From: Arachis hypogaea
Lineage: Eukaryota > Streptophyta > Magnoliopsida > Fabales > Fabaceae
Direction of reading: 5' to 3'
Assembly: GCF_003086295.3 (NCBI RefSeq)
Contig: NC_092040.1
Location: forward strand, 5,270,001-5,334,000
DNA: 64,000 nucleotides
The notes beneath the pieces are model-generated. The model was given only the letters and a program-made list of their open reading frames with translations. It was not told the DNA's origin and made no database searches. The position numbers and the translations under genes are program-made. Shown here one piece after another: positions 1-12,586 of this stretch. Each line of letters opens with the position of its first letter. The stretch's first letter is position 1.

Positions 1-1660
1 TTTGCGTTCCGTTTCTGTTTTCCTTCTTTTCTGATTTCTCATGTGACGTCTCCTGAAATGATTAAAAAGATTGATTTATTTCTTTTCGATAACCAATGGC
101 GTTTTTAAAAAAAAAAAGGAAAAACAAAAACTGTATACTAGTGAGGAGCGAGAAGAGAGTAGTGAGTAGTGTGAGTAACAGTAACAAGATGAGAGAATGA
201 ATAATAAATGTGAGATAGAAATACCAATCAACGCAAGCGGCACTGCTTTGCTCTTTTACAACTTCACCAACAAGCAGTCAAGCACCAACAGCACACCATT
301 CAATTTTCCTTTATCCTTTAGTTTATAGAGTTTATGCTCAGTCGCTAAGAAATATTTTTTTGTCTTATACTTATATATACAAAATTGTGTACATACAAAA
401 TATATAATTTATATTAAAAATATTATTTATAGTTTTATACATTAAAATTAGTCACTAAAATTAATTATTAATATATTTGTGTATAAATATATATATGTAA
501 TTTAATTTATTTTTAATGTGTATTTATATTTTAACATGTATTTTATATTAGTGGTTGATTTTAGTGGCTGATTTTGATGTACACGTAGTATGGTCTAATT
601 TATATTTATATATATATTAAAATTTTATACGCAAATCAATATAGTTTATATTCATATTTTTAAGATTTGTACACATAAATTGATAAAATTTATTTGTTAA
701 AAATAATTTAATATTTATATTGATCAAATAATGATAAAAATATTAAAAATTATTGATTTTCAAACATTTTTGTAATTTTTAATTGGATAATATAATATTA
801 ACTAATTTTTTATTATGAAATTATCTTTTTTAATACTATTTTTTAAGAATAATCTTTAATTTAAGGTTAAAATTTTATAATTTATAATTTAAAAATTATA
901 ATTAAAATTTAAAATAAAATAACTTTAAAACATTAATTGATATTAAGTCAACAAAAATTAGTGATGTGATTGAATTCTAATTAAAATATCATTAATATTT
1001 TTAACATAGAAAGGAGTTATTAAATATACTCCTTATATACTTTTATTAAAATTATTTTTATAAAATTTTAACTTTTTTTTTAAATTTATTATAATTAAAA
1101 AATATTTAAAAAATATTATTTTTATTCAATTATTAATGACAAAAATATTTTAGTATAAAACATTCATATAATGTACTCTGTAAAACAAGTGAAAAATAAA
1201 TACGTTTACATGTAATATTATAAACTCTGTGCCATATTCAAATACTATATAAAAATAAAGACAATATTGATACTCCATATTATCAAATTATCTTTATAAA
1301 AAAAATTAGATAAAAATATATTCGAATTTGTATATGCAATATAGATGTATTCTTAAGTTTTTTAGTGAATTATTTGTATTTACTAAAATAAAACTCTGTT
1401 ATCAATTTTACTATTTTTTCGTGGTATGAATAATTTTTTCAGTGATAATAGAAATTTGAGTGAAAATTTGGATATATTTTTATCTATTTTTCTATCTTTA
1501 TATAATAAATCAAGTTTTACTTTTAATATCAAATTGTTTTATGTTGATATAATATTATTTGTAATTAAAAATTACATTTACTTTAAAAGATAAATAGTTC
1601 AACAAAAGTATATTTTCAGTAACATTGTGCAAATAAAAATGTGTCAGTATAATTTCATTA
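1..1660. repeat. Upstream repeat unit 1 (partial at window edge)
   Basis: This is the first of three diverged copies of one AT-rich non-coding segment. It opens with the same stretch (ccgtttctgttttcc, then tttcttttcgataacc) that recurs near 4510 and, for its first part, near 8393 just before the SNARE gene. Its tail, with gtgcaaataaaaatgtgtca near 1628, matches 3478 and 6084. No coding potential is visible on either strand. Confidence 0.75.
437..583 (+). mobile_element. Short foldback MITE, copy in unit 1
   Basis: An AT-rich element of about 150 bp has complementary ends: tacattaaaattagtcacta at the left and tagtggctgattttgatgta at the right. The same family occurs near 2033, 4927, 8765 and 34020. 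The copies in units 1-3 were duplicated with their host segment and do not represent separate insertions. Confidence 0.6.
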
Positions 1661-2032
1661 GAGAAAAAGATTATATGAAAAGATTGCTTTATTTATTTTC
1701 GATAACCAATGACGTTTCTTAAAGAAGGAGAAAAAACAAAAGTATATATAAGTGAGGAATGAGAAGAGCCTAGTGAGTAGTGTGAGTAACAGTAACAGGA
1801 TGAGAGAGTGAATGGTAAATGTGACGCAAAGCGGTACTGCTCTGCTCTTTTACAATTTCACCAACAAGCAGTCAAGCACCAATAACACACCATTCAATTT
1901 TCCTTTCTCCTCTAGTTTCTAGAGTTTATGCTCAGTCGTCAAGAACTTTTTTTGTCTTATATTTACAAAATTGTGTACATACAAAATATATAATTTATAT
2001 TAAAAATATTATTTGTAATTTTATACATTAAA

Positions 2033-2166
2033 ATCAGCTACTAAAATTAATTATTAATATATTTGTATATAAATATGTATGTAATTTAATTTATTTTTAA
2101 TGTGTATTTATATTTTAACATGTATTTTATATTAGTGGTTGATTTTGGTGGCTGATTTTGATGTAC
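2033..2166 (+). mobile_element. Short foldback MITE, copy in unit 2
   Basis: This belongs to the same small family as 437-583, with the same complementary ends (attaaaatcagctactaaaa and ggtggctgattttgatgtac). It lies at the equivalent place within unit 2. Confidence 0.55.
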
Positions 2167-2395
2167 ACGTAGTATGGTCTAATTTATATTTATATACATT
2201 AAAATTTTATACACATAAATCAATATAATTTATATTCATATTTTTAGAATTTGTACACATAAATTGATAAAATTTATTTGTTAAAAATAATTTAATATTT
2301 GTATTGATCAAATAATGATAAAAATATTTAAAATTATTGATTTTCAAACATTTTTGTAATTTTTAATTGGATAATATAATATTAACTAATTTTTT

Positions 2396-2652
2396 AGAGA
2401 AAGTATAAGGAGCCAATGTCCTAAGCGTACAATGTGTACAATGGAGGTTTAGGAAGTATTAGAGATTTGACCATTAGTGTTACATTGTCCTATTAGATTA
2501 CGTTTTTGGAATGAGTGGGTTCATGACATGGTATTAGAGTTCTAGATCCGAAAGATCAACTCTTGGTGAACTCCAAAATCAGCTTAAATTAATATTCATT
2601 TTTTATTCATGGACCAAATATTTAACTACACATTGTACTCCCTAGCAGTACC
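2396..2652. mobile_element. MITE with 9-10 bp target duplication
   Basis: About 256 bp are present only in unit 2. They are flanked by ctaatttttt on both sides (2386-2395 and 2652-2661). Unit 1 has a single uninterrupted copy of this target (…aactaattttttattatg). The ends show weak inverted similarity (aaggagccaatg against gggagtacaatg). A 9-10 bp duplication fits a Mutator-type MITE. There is no coding capacity. Confidence 0.7.
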
Positions 2653-4926
2653 TAATTTTTTTATTATGAAATTATCTTTTTTAATACTATTTTTTAAGAA
2701 GAGTTTATAATTTAAGGTTAAAATTTTATAATTTATAATTTAAAAATTATAATTTAAATTTAAAATAAAATAACTTTAAAACATTAATTGATATTAACTC
2801 AAAAAAATTAGTTATGTAATTGAATTCTAATTAAAATATCATTAATATTTTTAACATATAAAGGAGTTTGCTATTAAGCATACTCCTTATATATTTTTAT
2901 TAAAATTAATTTTATAAAATTTTAACTTTTTATGTATTTGTTATCATTAGAAAATATTTAAAAATATTATTTTTATTCAATTATTAGTGACAAAAATATT
3001 TTAGTATAAAACATTCATATAATGTACCTTGTAAAACAAGTGAAAAATAAATACGTTTATATATAATATTGTAAACTCTGTGGTCATATCTAAATAATAT
3101 ATAAAAATAAAAATAATATTGATATTCCATATTATCATATTATCTTTATAAAAAAAATTAGACAAAAATATGTTCGAATTTGCATATGTAGTACAGATGT
3201 ACTCTTAAGTTTTTTAGTGAATTATTTGTATATACTAAAATAAAATTCCGTTATTAATTCTATTTTTTGTGTGGTATGAATAATTTTTTTCAGCGATAAT
3301 AGAAATTTGAGTGAAAAATTGGGTTTACTTTTATCTATTTTCTATCTTTATATAATAAATTAAGTTTTACTTTTAATATCAAATTGTTTTATGTTGATAT
3401 AATATTATTTGTAAGTAAAAATTATATTTATTTTTAAACATAGCAGTTCAACAAAAGTATATTTCTACTAACATTGTGCAAATAAAAATGTGTCAATATA
3501 ATCTATATTAAAAAAATATTTAATATAATATATACAAATGAGAAAAAAGACAGAAAATACAATAGGATAGACTCAAGGACAATAACTAGGAAAAAAAATA
3601 ACATTATTTAAACGTATTTAACAAGTATTCTAAAAATACCTAGAATTAACTATTATGAGAAATTTTCTTTTTTTTTTAATTACACTTTGTATATTTACTA
3701 AATATAAACATTAATTCAATAAAACAAAAAAATATTCAATGTCAATTTTAACAAAAGTAAATTAATAAAAATGTTTTAATAATAAACTAATATTCTACTT
3801 TGACATAGTTAAGATAGGACAAAAATATACCAAATTATAGTGATAATGGTCAAATAAATTAAAATTAAAAAAAAGTCATATCAATAAGTAAGTAAAATAG
3901 AGCTGTAGTCTAAGTAAAAGTTATTTTTGAAGTAGTATTATTTTTTTTTTTTACAAAAAGTAAGGCAAATGTTAATTTTGACCCAGAGATAAAAGAGTTG
4001 TTTAACAATGTTTTGGGTAAAAAGTTTTAAAGTATAAGATAAAAGATTAACATTTAACGAGTAAATTAAAATTAATTTGATAAATTTAACTAAATTATCA
4101 TTTAACGATCAGTAATAATCAGTTTTATATAAATAAATTTAGATATAGTATATATTATTATTTATTAAAATAAAAAATTATTTTAAATATTTAACATAAT
4201 TAAAATAAAAAATTAAAAATAATTAAAAAATTAAATTATATTTTAATATTAATAAAATATTAAAATATTATTACAATTTATCTAAAAATATTCAATGTCT
4301 TATTACATATCTTATGTTGTGTCTGTTCCAACTTCCAACTTACATATCCATATCAATATCTGTACATCATCATAGATAAAGAATGATTTTCTTTGTATAT
4401 TCATTAACTAAGAGGCTTTAAAATAACAAATAACTCGACAGAGGAGTGCGGACATTACATTAAAAAAACTCGTGCCACCAATGGGCCTCACTCACCCTGC
4501 TGGTCCCAACGTTCCGTTTCTATTTCTCTCGCTCTCTGATTTTTCATGTGACATTTTCTGAAAAGATAAAAGGACTGCTTTATTTCTTTTCGATTATCAG
4601 TGGCATTTCTTAAAGACAGAGAAAAAATAGAAAGTGTATATTAGTGAGGAGCAAAAAAAGAGTAGTGAATAGTGTGAGTAACAGTAACAGTAACAGTAAC
4701 AGGATGAGAAAGTAAATAGTAAATAGTGAAATAAGAAGACCAATCAACAAAAAGTGCCCCTGCTCTGTTCTTCTACAACTTCATCAATAAGCAGTCAACC
4801 ACCAATAACACACCTTTCAACTTTCCTTTATCCTTTAATTTTAGAGTAATGCTCAGTCATTAAGAATTTTTTTTAACAAAAATTTTGTACATACAAAATA
4901 TATAATTTATATAAAAAAATATTATT

Positions 4927-5054
4927 TACACACTAAAATCAATCATAAAATTTAATTATTAATATATTTGTATATAAATATATATGTAATTTAATTTACT
5001 TTTAATATATATTTTATATTAGTGGTTAACTTTGGTAGTTGATTTTAGTATACA
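4927..5054 (+). mobile_element. Short foldback MITE, copy in unit 3
   Basis: This is a member of the 437-583 family at the equivalent position in unit 3, with ends cactaaaatcaatcataaaa and gttgattttagtatacac. Confidence 0.5.
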
Positions 5055-5071
5055 CATAGTATAATATAATT

Positions 5072-5117
<46 letters not shown>

Positions 5118-6384
5118 TTTTGTACGCATAAATTAATACTGTATATACTCATATTTTTAGAATGTGTACACATAAATTAATAAATTTATTTATTAAGGAT
5201 AATTTAATATTTATATTGATCAAATAATAATAAAAATATCAAAGATTATTGGTTTCCAAAAATTTTTTAATTTTTAATCGGATATTATAATATTAACTAA
5301 TTTTTTTTATTATGAAATTATCTTTTTTAAAACCATTTTTTAAGAAGAGTTTATAATTTAAGGTTAAAATTTTATAATTTATACTTTATATTTAAAATTT
5401 AAAATAAAATAACTTAAAAAAATTAATTATGTGATTGAATTCTAATTAAAATATCATTAATATTTTTAGCATAGAAAGGAGTATACTTACTCCATATGTA
5501 CTTTTATTAAAATTATTTTTATAAAATTTTAACTTTTTTATGTATTCATTATCATTAAAAATTATTTTAAAAAATTATTTTTATTCAATTATTAGTGACA
5601 AAAATGTTTTAGTATAAAATATTAATATAATGTATTTTGTAAAATAAGTGAAAAATAAATACCTTTACATATAATATTGTAAACTCTGTGGTCATGTCTA
5701 AATACTATATAAAAATAAAGACAATATTGATACTCCATATTATCATATTATCTTTATAAAAAAATTAGACAAAACTATATTCGAATTTGCATATGAAGTA
5801 CAAATGTACTCTTAAATTTTTAGTGAATTATTTGTATATACTAAAATTAAACTCTATTATCAATTCTATTTTTTTGTGATATGAATAATTTTTTCAGCAA
5901 TAATAAAAATTTGAGTTAAAATTTGGTATATTTTTATCTATTTTTTAATCTCTATATAATAAATTAAGTTTTACTTTTAATATCAAATTATTTTATGTTA
6001 ATATAATATTATTTGTAAATAAAAATTATATTTATTTTGAAACACAGACAGTTTAACAAAAGCATGTTTTCAATAACATTGTGCAAATAAAAATATGTCA
6101 GCATAATCAACATTAGAAAAAAAGGTTTACTATAATATATACTAACAATAAAAGAACAGCAAATGCAATAGGTTAGACTCAAGACAATAACTAGAGAAAA
6201 AATTAACATCATTTAAAGTATTTAACAAGTATTCTAAAAATAGCAACAATTAATTATTATCAAGAATTTTCTTTTTTCGAATCATTCTATAGATTTATTA
6301 AACATAAACACTAATCCAATAAGACAACAAAAAAACTAATTCAATGTCAATTTTAACAGAAGTAATTTTATAAAAATGTTTTAA

Positions 6385-7350
6385 TGTGTGTTTAGATTAG
6401 AATTTGTAAACAAGAATTTGTATAAAATTAATTTCACAAACTTAATTTTGATAAAAAAAAAAAGAGCTAGTGTTAACGTGATTTATGTTTGGTAATTTTA
6501 TTTCAAAATACATTATAATAAAATGAATGTTATTTAGATTATATCATTCAAAATTATATTTGGACAAAATTTATTAAAAAAGACATAAATTTATATTATT
6601 AAAAACTATATTATTTTAACACTCCTTGACTATAATTTATTTTAAAAAGAATTTAAATTTATGTGTTAAAATTTAGTTTTTTTTAGTTATAATTTGTTAG
6701 TACTCTTTTTGTATTTAATTTTATCATTCTAATAAAATTTATAGTATAAAAATTAACAATAATAAATAAAATATATACTAATCTAAGAACACATAGTAAA
6801 AAATATAAAAGTCAAATAAAAAGATAAAATTCTATAAAAAAATACATATTAATAAAAATAATTAAAAAATTTATATGAACTATGAATACTAAAAATTCTA
6901 TTAAAAAATACAATAATATACATAAGTAAATATACAAAAAAAATTCTAAATAAAAATATCCATACTACTAACAAGAAAAATAAATAAAAAATAATAAAAA
7001 TAAAAACTTAACAAAGAGTACTAATAATAATATTAAAAAAATATTTGTTTGTAAAACACAGCCATGACAAAAAAAAATAAAAAACTCTCGTGATTGTTTT
7101 TATATCTATTATTGTAAATGAAATTGAATGGTATAGTTGATAGAATGTCAATTAATTTTTTAATTTATCAAGTGAAAGCAAAAGCTAAACCTAAAAAACT
7201 ATAATTTGTTGCTTTCGGTGAACAGGAGTTCAAACTCGAAATTATATTCACGTTTAAAAGAAAAAAGTTAGTCAAACAAAAGTTACCGCGTTTAAGAAAA
7301 TTGAACATATTTCTTGTGCTTTCCAACTTATTTATCAAACACACTCTTAG
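6385..7350. mobile_element. TIR element of 966 bp with TAA duplication
   Basis: Unit 3 is interrupted here, while unit 2 is continuous at the same place (atgttttaataataaac near 3770). The ends are inverted relatives (tgtgtgtttagattag and, read from the other end, gagtgtgtttgataaat). TAA flanks both sides (6382-6384 and 7351-7353). A TAA duplication with TIRs suggests the PIF/Harbinger type. No transposase ORF is visible, so the element is non-autonomous. Confidence 0.65.
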
Positions 7351-8340
7351 TAATGAACCAATATTCTACTTTGACATAGCTAAAATAGGACAAAAATCAT
7401 ATCAAATTATAATAGTAATGGTCAAATAAGTTAAAACGGAGAAGAGTTGTATTAAGTAAGTAAAATAGAATTGTAGTCTAGATAAAAGTTATGTTTGAAG
7501 TAATATTATTATTTTTTTCAAAAAAAAAAAAAGAACAAATGTTAATTTTGATTTACGGATAAAAGAGTTATTTAACAGTGTTTTGGGTAAAAGGTTTTAA
7601 ACCATGAGATAAAACATTAATATTTAACGATTAAACTAAAATTAAAAATTCACATAAATAATTATTTTTATGTGAAATTAATATTTAAAAAATTTAAATA
7701 ATTTGATAAATTTAATTAAATTATTACTAACGATTATTAATTATTAGTTTCACATAAAAATAACTGTACGTAAATTTTTATTAAAATTATAATATCTAAA
7801 ATTTTATAAGGCCATAAAATATTCAAGTCTTTTTATATGGTAATCAAATATCAAAACAGTTAAATATCATTCTATGGACATATCCAAGAAATTAGTATAT
7901 AAAACTCGTGAAAATTAAGTAATTAAAGATGTATTTATTTATAGAGATAAAATATTGAGATATAAAATTGTATTTGATAGAAGAGATATAAATAAAAATA
8001 ATATGTCAAAAAATATTAAATTAGTATATTTTGTATCTATTTTGACAAAAAAAATAAAAATACTAATAAAATATATAATTTATTTATTAATTTTTTATTA
8101 TTATATTTTTTTAAAATTTTTTAAATAAAAAATAAAAATAAATTAAATTTTTATAATTTATTACTAAATATAATACAAAATATAAAAATTTATATTTCTA
8201 TCTTTTATATCTTAATTTTTATTGTCTTATCTTATTCTATTCTCAAAAATAAGCATGCATAAAGAGTAGTTTTCTTTGTATAATCATTAATCAAGAGGCA
8301 TTAAAATAGTAAATAATCCGACAAAAAAGCGGGATCACAT

Positions 8341-8606
8341 TAAGAAAACTCGTGCCACCAATGGGCCTCACTCACCCTGGTGGGTCCCGCCTTCCGTTTC
8401 TGTTTCCCTTCCTCTCTGATTTCCCATGCAACAACTCCTCGTTAACATAACCAAAAGAACCGTCGACCAAGGAGGAGGGGACATCATTCTACACTGTAAT
8501 ACCCTTACATTGATTGGTGTTTCCTTCACCTAAACCATGCTTCTTCTTTCATTCCACTAAATTTCAAACTTGATTTCATTTGATTTCAATAAATACGATA
8601 TATACC
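8341..8606 (+). promoter_or_regulatory. Proximal promoter and 5' leader of the SNARE gene
   Basis: The block with ctcgtgccaccaatgggcct lies about 210-250 bp before the ATG. It exists in a second copy near 4465 and, in part, at the start of the window. A small upstream ORF of seven codons starts at 8537 and stops at 8560, just before the main ATG. It would lie in the leader if transcription starts upstream of it. The transcription start was not determined. Confidence 0.5.
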
Positions 8607-11600
8607 ATGGATGACTTGTCAAGGATCAGCAACGACCTAGCTCAGATCGATGGACAGATCACCGACGTTTTTCGTGCTTTATCGTAAGAATTATTATTTT
8701 ATTTTATTATTTTTCATGCTCTATTAAGTTTTCTAATGAATAATAATTAATAAAAATATTATTTGTACATTAAAATCAACTATTAAAATTAGTAACAGTA
8801 TATTTATGTACAAATATATTTATTATTTAACTCAATTTCAACATACATTTTGTATTTTAATATGTATGTTATACTAATGACCAATTTTAATAGTTAATTT
8901 TAGTGGACACGTTGCATGGTTGAATAATTAATTATTAATATTAATAGCATGGTTGGTGCAGAAATGGATTCCAAAAGCTGGAGAAGATTAAGGAATTTAG
9001 CAGGCAGAGCAGGCAGTTGGAAGATCTTACAGAGAAAATGCGCGACTGTAAGCGGTAATTTCATGGCTTTCTTTGAATACTTGCATGTTCTTGAAGCTCC
9101 TCTTGATGCGTGTATATCAAGTATCAACAAATACAATTTGAGAAGTCAAGAGGAACTTTAATGAATGCTGCTATGGTGGTTGCATTGCAGGCTTATAAAA
9201 GAATTTGACAAAGAAGTAAAGGTTTTGGAGGATAGACTTGACAGAGGAACCAACAAAATGCTGAACGATAAAAAGCAATCAATGGTAAAATCTTTTAACT
9301 CTCTAATACCAAATAAATACCAAATACCTTAACTAGTCAACCTTACTAACTAGCATTTGCATATTTTTTTCCCTTTGCAGATCAAAGAGTTAAATTCATA
9401 TGTTGCTTTGAAAAAGAAGTAAGTTAACATTATCATGTGTTTTTTGCAAGTGGTTAATTTTAGTGATCTGCTTAGCAGGCTCATAACTTATTATTCATTG
9501 TTGCAATGCAGATATGCTACAAATATTGAGAATAAGCGAATTGAGCTCTTTGAAGGACCTAGTGATGGTCAAGTAGAAGAAAATGTTTTGTTGGCTTCAT
9601 GTAAGCAAGCACATGGATTTATTTAACACATTCTTTTTTCAGCTTTCCACTTTTTGTGGATGCTACACTTTTTTTTAAAACTTTTAGAAAACTTCAAGCA
9701 CAAAAAATATAATTTACCTTTTTTCTATGCTAATAGTCACGATCATATTTTCATTTTAGACAGTCAAATAATCAGTTTTGAGTTATAAGATCACTAAACA
9801 TGCATCACATTATTGTCATTCATGATTTAAATGTGATTTCTAAGTGTATCAGCTTAATCTGTTTAATGTGCTTTCTAATTAAGTTGTATGATTTTTGTTT
9901 AAGTTGGATTGTGGAAGATGTATGATGATGCATCTATTGTTCCTTTACAGCAATGACAAATGAACAACTAATTAATAGGGGACATCAAATGATGGATGAA
10001 ACAGACCAAGCTATTGACAGGGGAAAGAAGGTTATTATATATTTCTTGAGATATTCTTGCAAAATTTCATTGTTGCTAGCTACTTAGGCGTGTTCATTGT
10101 TAATAACAGATTGTTCAAGAGACACTAAATATTGGAACAGAGACTGCAGCAACTCTAAAGTCTCAGGTGTGTAACTTATGATGTTGCTTAACCTTTTAAT
10201 TAATAAACACATCAAATTAAATCATTATACTTATCTACTAAACACCGTAATCTCTCCTTAATAGACAGAACAAATGAGCAGAGTCGTTGATGAGTTGGAT
10301 TCTATTCATTTTTCAATGAAGAGAGCCTCTAAATTGGCCAAGCAACTTGGTAGGCAGGTCAATTTCTGAAAATTCAACTTTTTTCTCCTACCCAAAATAG
10401 TGTATAAATCATTCATTGACTAACCCTTTTGTTTGTTTTGCTTTTCTTGCCCATAGATTGCTACTGACAAATGTATTATGATGCTACTGTTTTTTATTGT
10501 CATTGGAGTAATAGCTATCGTTATTGTAAAGGTAAGAATCTCATTATTTATTCAAATGACATATATTCCTTTGAATTCATCTTATTAACTTGCTTAGTAG
10601 AAAATGTTATATTGCTATTATCAAATCAATTTTGCAAGACTAGTTACAATCTAGTATAAGAAATTCTTGTACACTATTACAACAACAACAACAACAACGA
10701 AGTCTTGTCCCACTAGTTGGGGTTGACTACATGGATCAAACGACATTATTGAGTTCTATTATGTATCATGTCTACAAAGAGACCGTTTACATGTAGATTT
10801 CGTTTGACCACCTCATAGATAGTCTTCTTAAGTCTTCCTTTACCTTTCACCCTTTATCCATTTTCCATCTCATCAATCCTCCTGATTGAATACTCTGTCG
10901 GTCTTCTTCTTATATGTTCAAACCAATTGAAACGCAATTCTACCATATTTTCCATAATAAATGTTACTCCAACTTTCTCTCTTATATCTTCGTTTCTTAT
11001 TCTATCCAATCGCGTATGATCACTCATTTATCTCAACATCTTTATTTCTGTCATACTTAACTTATGTCCGTGCTCCCTTTTGGACGCCCAACACTCTGTA
11101 CCATAGAGCATAGCCGGTCTGATAGCAGCTCGATAGAATTTACCTTTAAGTTTTAAAGGGACTTTTTTGTCACATATAAAACCAGACGAACTCTGCCATT
11201 TTGACCAACCTGCTTGGATCCTATGATTTACATCATGTTTAATCTCTCCATTATCCTGTATGATGCACCCAAGATACTTAAAACTTTTAACTTTTCCTAG
11301 GATGTTTTCTCCAATCTTTACCTCTATATTAGGGTTTTTCCTTCGGCGGCAAAACTTACATTCTATATATTCTGTCTTGCTACGGCTTATGCACATGCCA
11401 TATGCTTCTAGAGCTTCTCTCTATAAATTAAACTTCTTATTTAGGTTTTTCTTTGACTTTCATATAAGAACGATATCATCGGCAAAAATCATGAACCATG
11501 GTATAAACTCTTGGATATGCTATATGAGTACTTCTAATACTAATGTGAAAATGTATGGGTTTAAGGATGATTGTAATCCAATACCAATAGAAAATTCTTC

Positions 11601-12398
11601 TGTCAAATCATCTTGAGTCTTCACACTAGTTGTAACTCCATCATATGTCTTTAATTGTACGAAGATATGTTATCCTTACTCATTTTTTTCTAAAACTTTT
11701 CATAAGACCTCCATTGACATCTTATCGTTACACTTCTTCCAAATCAATAAACATTTATGTAGATTTTTTTTATTATTACGATACATCTCCATAATCATTC
11801 TTAGTAAGTATGTAGTTTCAATGGTAAATCTGTCTGATATAAAATCAAATTGATTTTCTATTACTTGTATCTTTTGTTTCAACTCCGTTCTATCACCCTT
11901 TTCTATAACTACGAATCTGGAGGGAATTTTGATAAAAAATTATTAAAATTTTACCTTTTCGGATAAAGGGCATGCCTTAAGTCTTAAAACCTTCAAGAAG
12001 TTATGATATTGAACTCGACAGCTGGGTCTAAAGTGGAAAATTTTCATTGTGCACTATTTTATTTATGGCCAATTTTATGGTGCTTGAATTTTTGCCTAAA
12101 TTTTGCTTAATTTATTATTTGAGTAAGTTTTGATTTTTTAAAAATTATTTATTTTTATATCTTTTAAATTAAATAATAACTTTTAACTCTTTTTAGTAAA
12201 TAAGCACCATCTTTTAGACACTAAAACATTTATTTTTATTTATTAATTTTCAAAATGATTATATTTTTCTTATTGTGGCTTTCAAAATTTCAGCTTATCA
12301 ACCCAAACAACCAGGACATTCGTGACATTCCAGGATTAGGCCCTCCAGCTTTGACCAGAAGATTGCTTTGGGATCATATTGTTAATGAGCAATTCTGA
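8607..12398 (+). CDS. NPSN11: Novel plant SNARE, NPSN11-like (10 exons, 266 aa)
   Basis: Exons read 8607-8683, 8962-9054, 9191-9284, 9381-9418, 9512-9600, 9951-10030, 10110-10166, 10265-10357, 10457-10531 and 12294-12398. All introns are GT-AG and the frame is continuous to TGA at 12396. The 266 residues match the usual NPSN length (about 265). An N-terminal helical part (…IDGQITDVFRALS…) is followed by a Qb-SNARE helix at about residues 144-207, with conserved MMDETDQAIDRGKK and TEQMSRVVDELDSIHFS. A hydrophobic anchor follows at about 212-233, then a short tail (NPNNQDIRDIPG). The family acts in membrane fusion at the plasma membrane and cell plate, pairing with KNOLLE/SYP-type syntaxins in cytokinesis; that role is from family knowledge. 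Intron 1 holds a MITE and intron 9 a 1.37 kb LINE fragment. Neither touches an exon or a splice site, so the gene appears intact. The choice of NPSN11 over NPSN12/13 is provisional. Confidence 0.95.
8765..8910 (+). mobile_element. Short foldback MITE in SNARE intron 1
   Basis: This is the same family as 437-583, with ends gtacattaaaatcaac and gttaattttagtggacac. It lies wholly within intron 1 (8684-8961), well clear of the donor and acceptor. Confidence 0.6.
10679..12046 (-). mobile_element. 5'-truncated RTE-like LINE in SNARE intron 9
   Basis: Read on the minus strand, this 1,368 bp insertion ends in a (TTG)n tail (plus strand 10680-10698). The tail is preceded by the conserved 3' stretch of plant RTE-type LINEs (plus strand gtcccactagttgggg). 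It is flanked by a 12 bp duplication with one mismatch: ttgtacactatt at 10667-10678 and ttgtgcactatt at 12047-12058. Two reverse-transcriptase pieces remain. One lies at 11700-11882 (…NQFDFISDRFTIETTYLL…). The other is at 11028-11396 and contains FKYLGCIIQDNGEI and RPAMLYGTECWA. Stops and frameshifts separate them, so the element is dead. Confidence 0.85.
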
Positions 12399-12586
12399 CG
12401 TGATGATTCTCTGCCTTGAATTTTCATGGTGAAATGGTTGGATGCAGCTCTTATTAAGCAGCATTTGATGCCAAAATTTGATATTATCAATGCATGTTGC
12501 TATATAGCTGCGTTATTGTATTTGTCTCGTATATGTCTGTTCTACATTATATTGATTTAAAATACGATACAAAATGAATATATCAA

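Larger units (their letters stand above)
1661..4450. repeat. Upstream repeat unit 2
   Basis: This is the second copy of the segment. It begins inside the tttattttcgataacc stretch, so its left edge is truncated relative to units 1 and 3. It continues past the end of unit 1 into about 0.95 kb that is shared only with unit 3 (for example ctactttgacatag near 3798 and 7366). It carries one private insertion, at 2396-2652. No gene is seen. Confidence 0.75.
4451..8340. repeat. Upstream repeat unit 3
   Basis: This is the third and longest copy. It starts with the block containing ctcgtgccaccaatgggcct and ends where that block recurs immediately before the SNARE gene (8341 onward). It contains a long AT dinucleotide tract near 5080-5112 and a private 966 bp insertion (6385-7350). 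Short inverted repeats lie near 7650-7770 (tttatgtgaa and ttcacataaa). No gene is seen. Confidence 0.75.
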
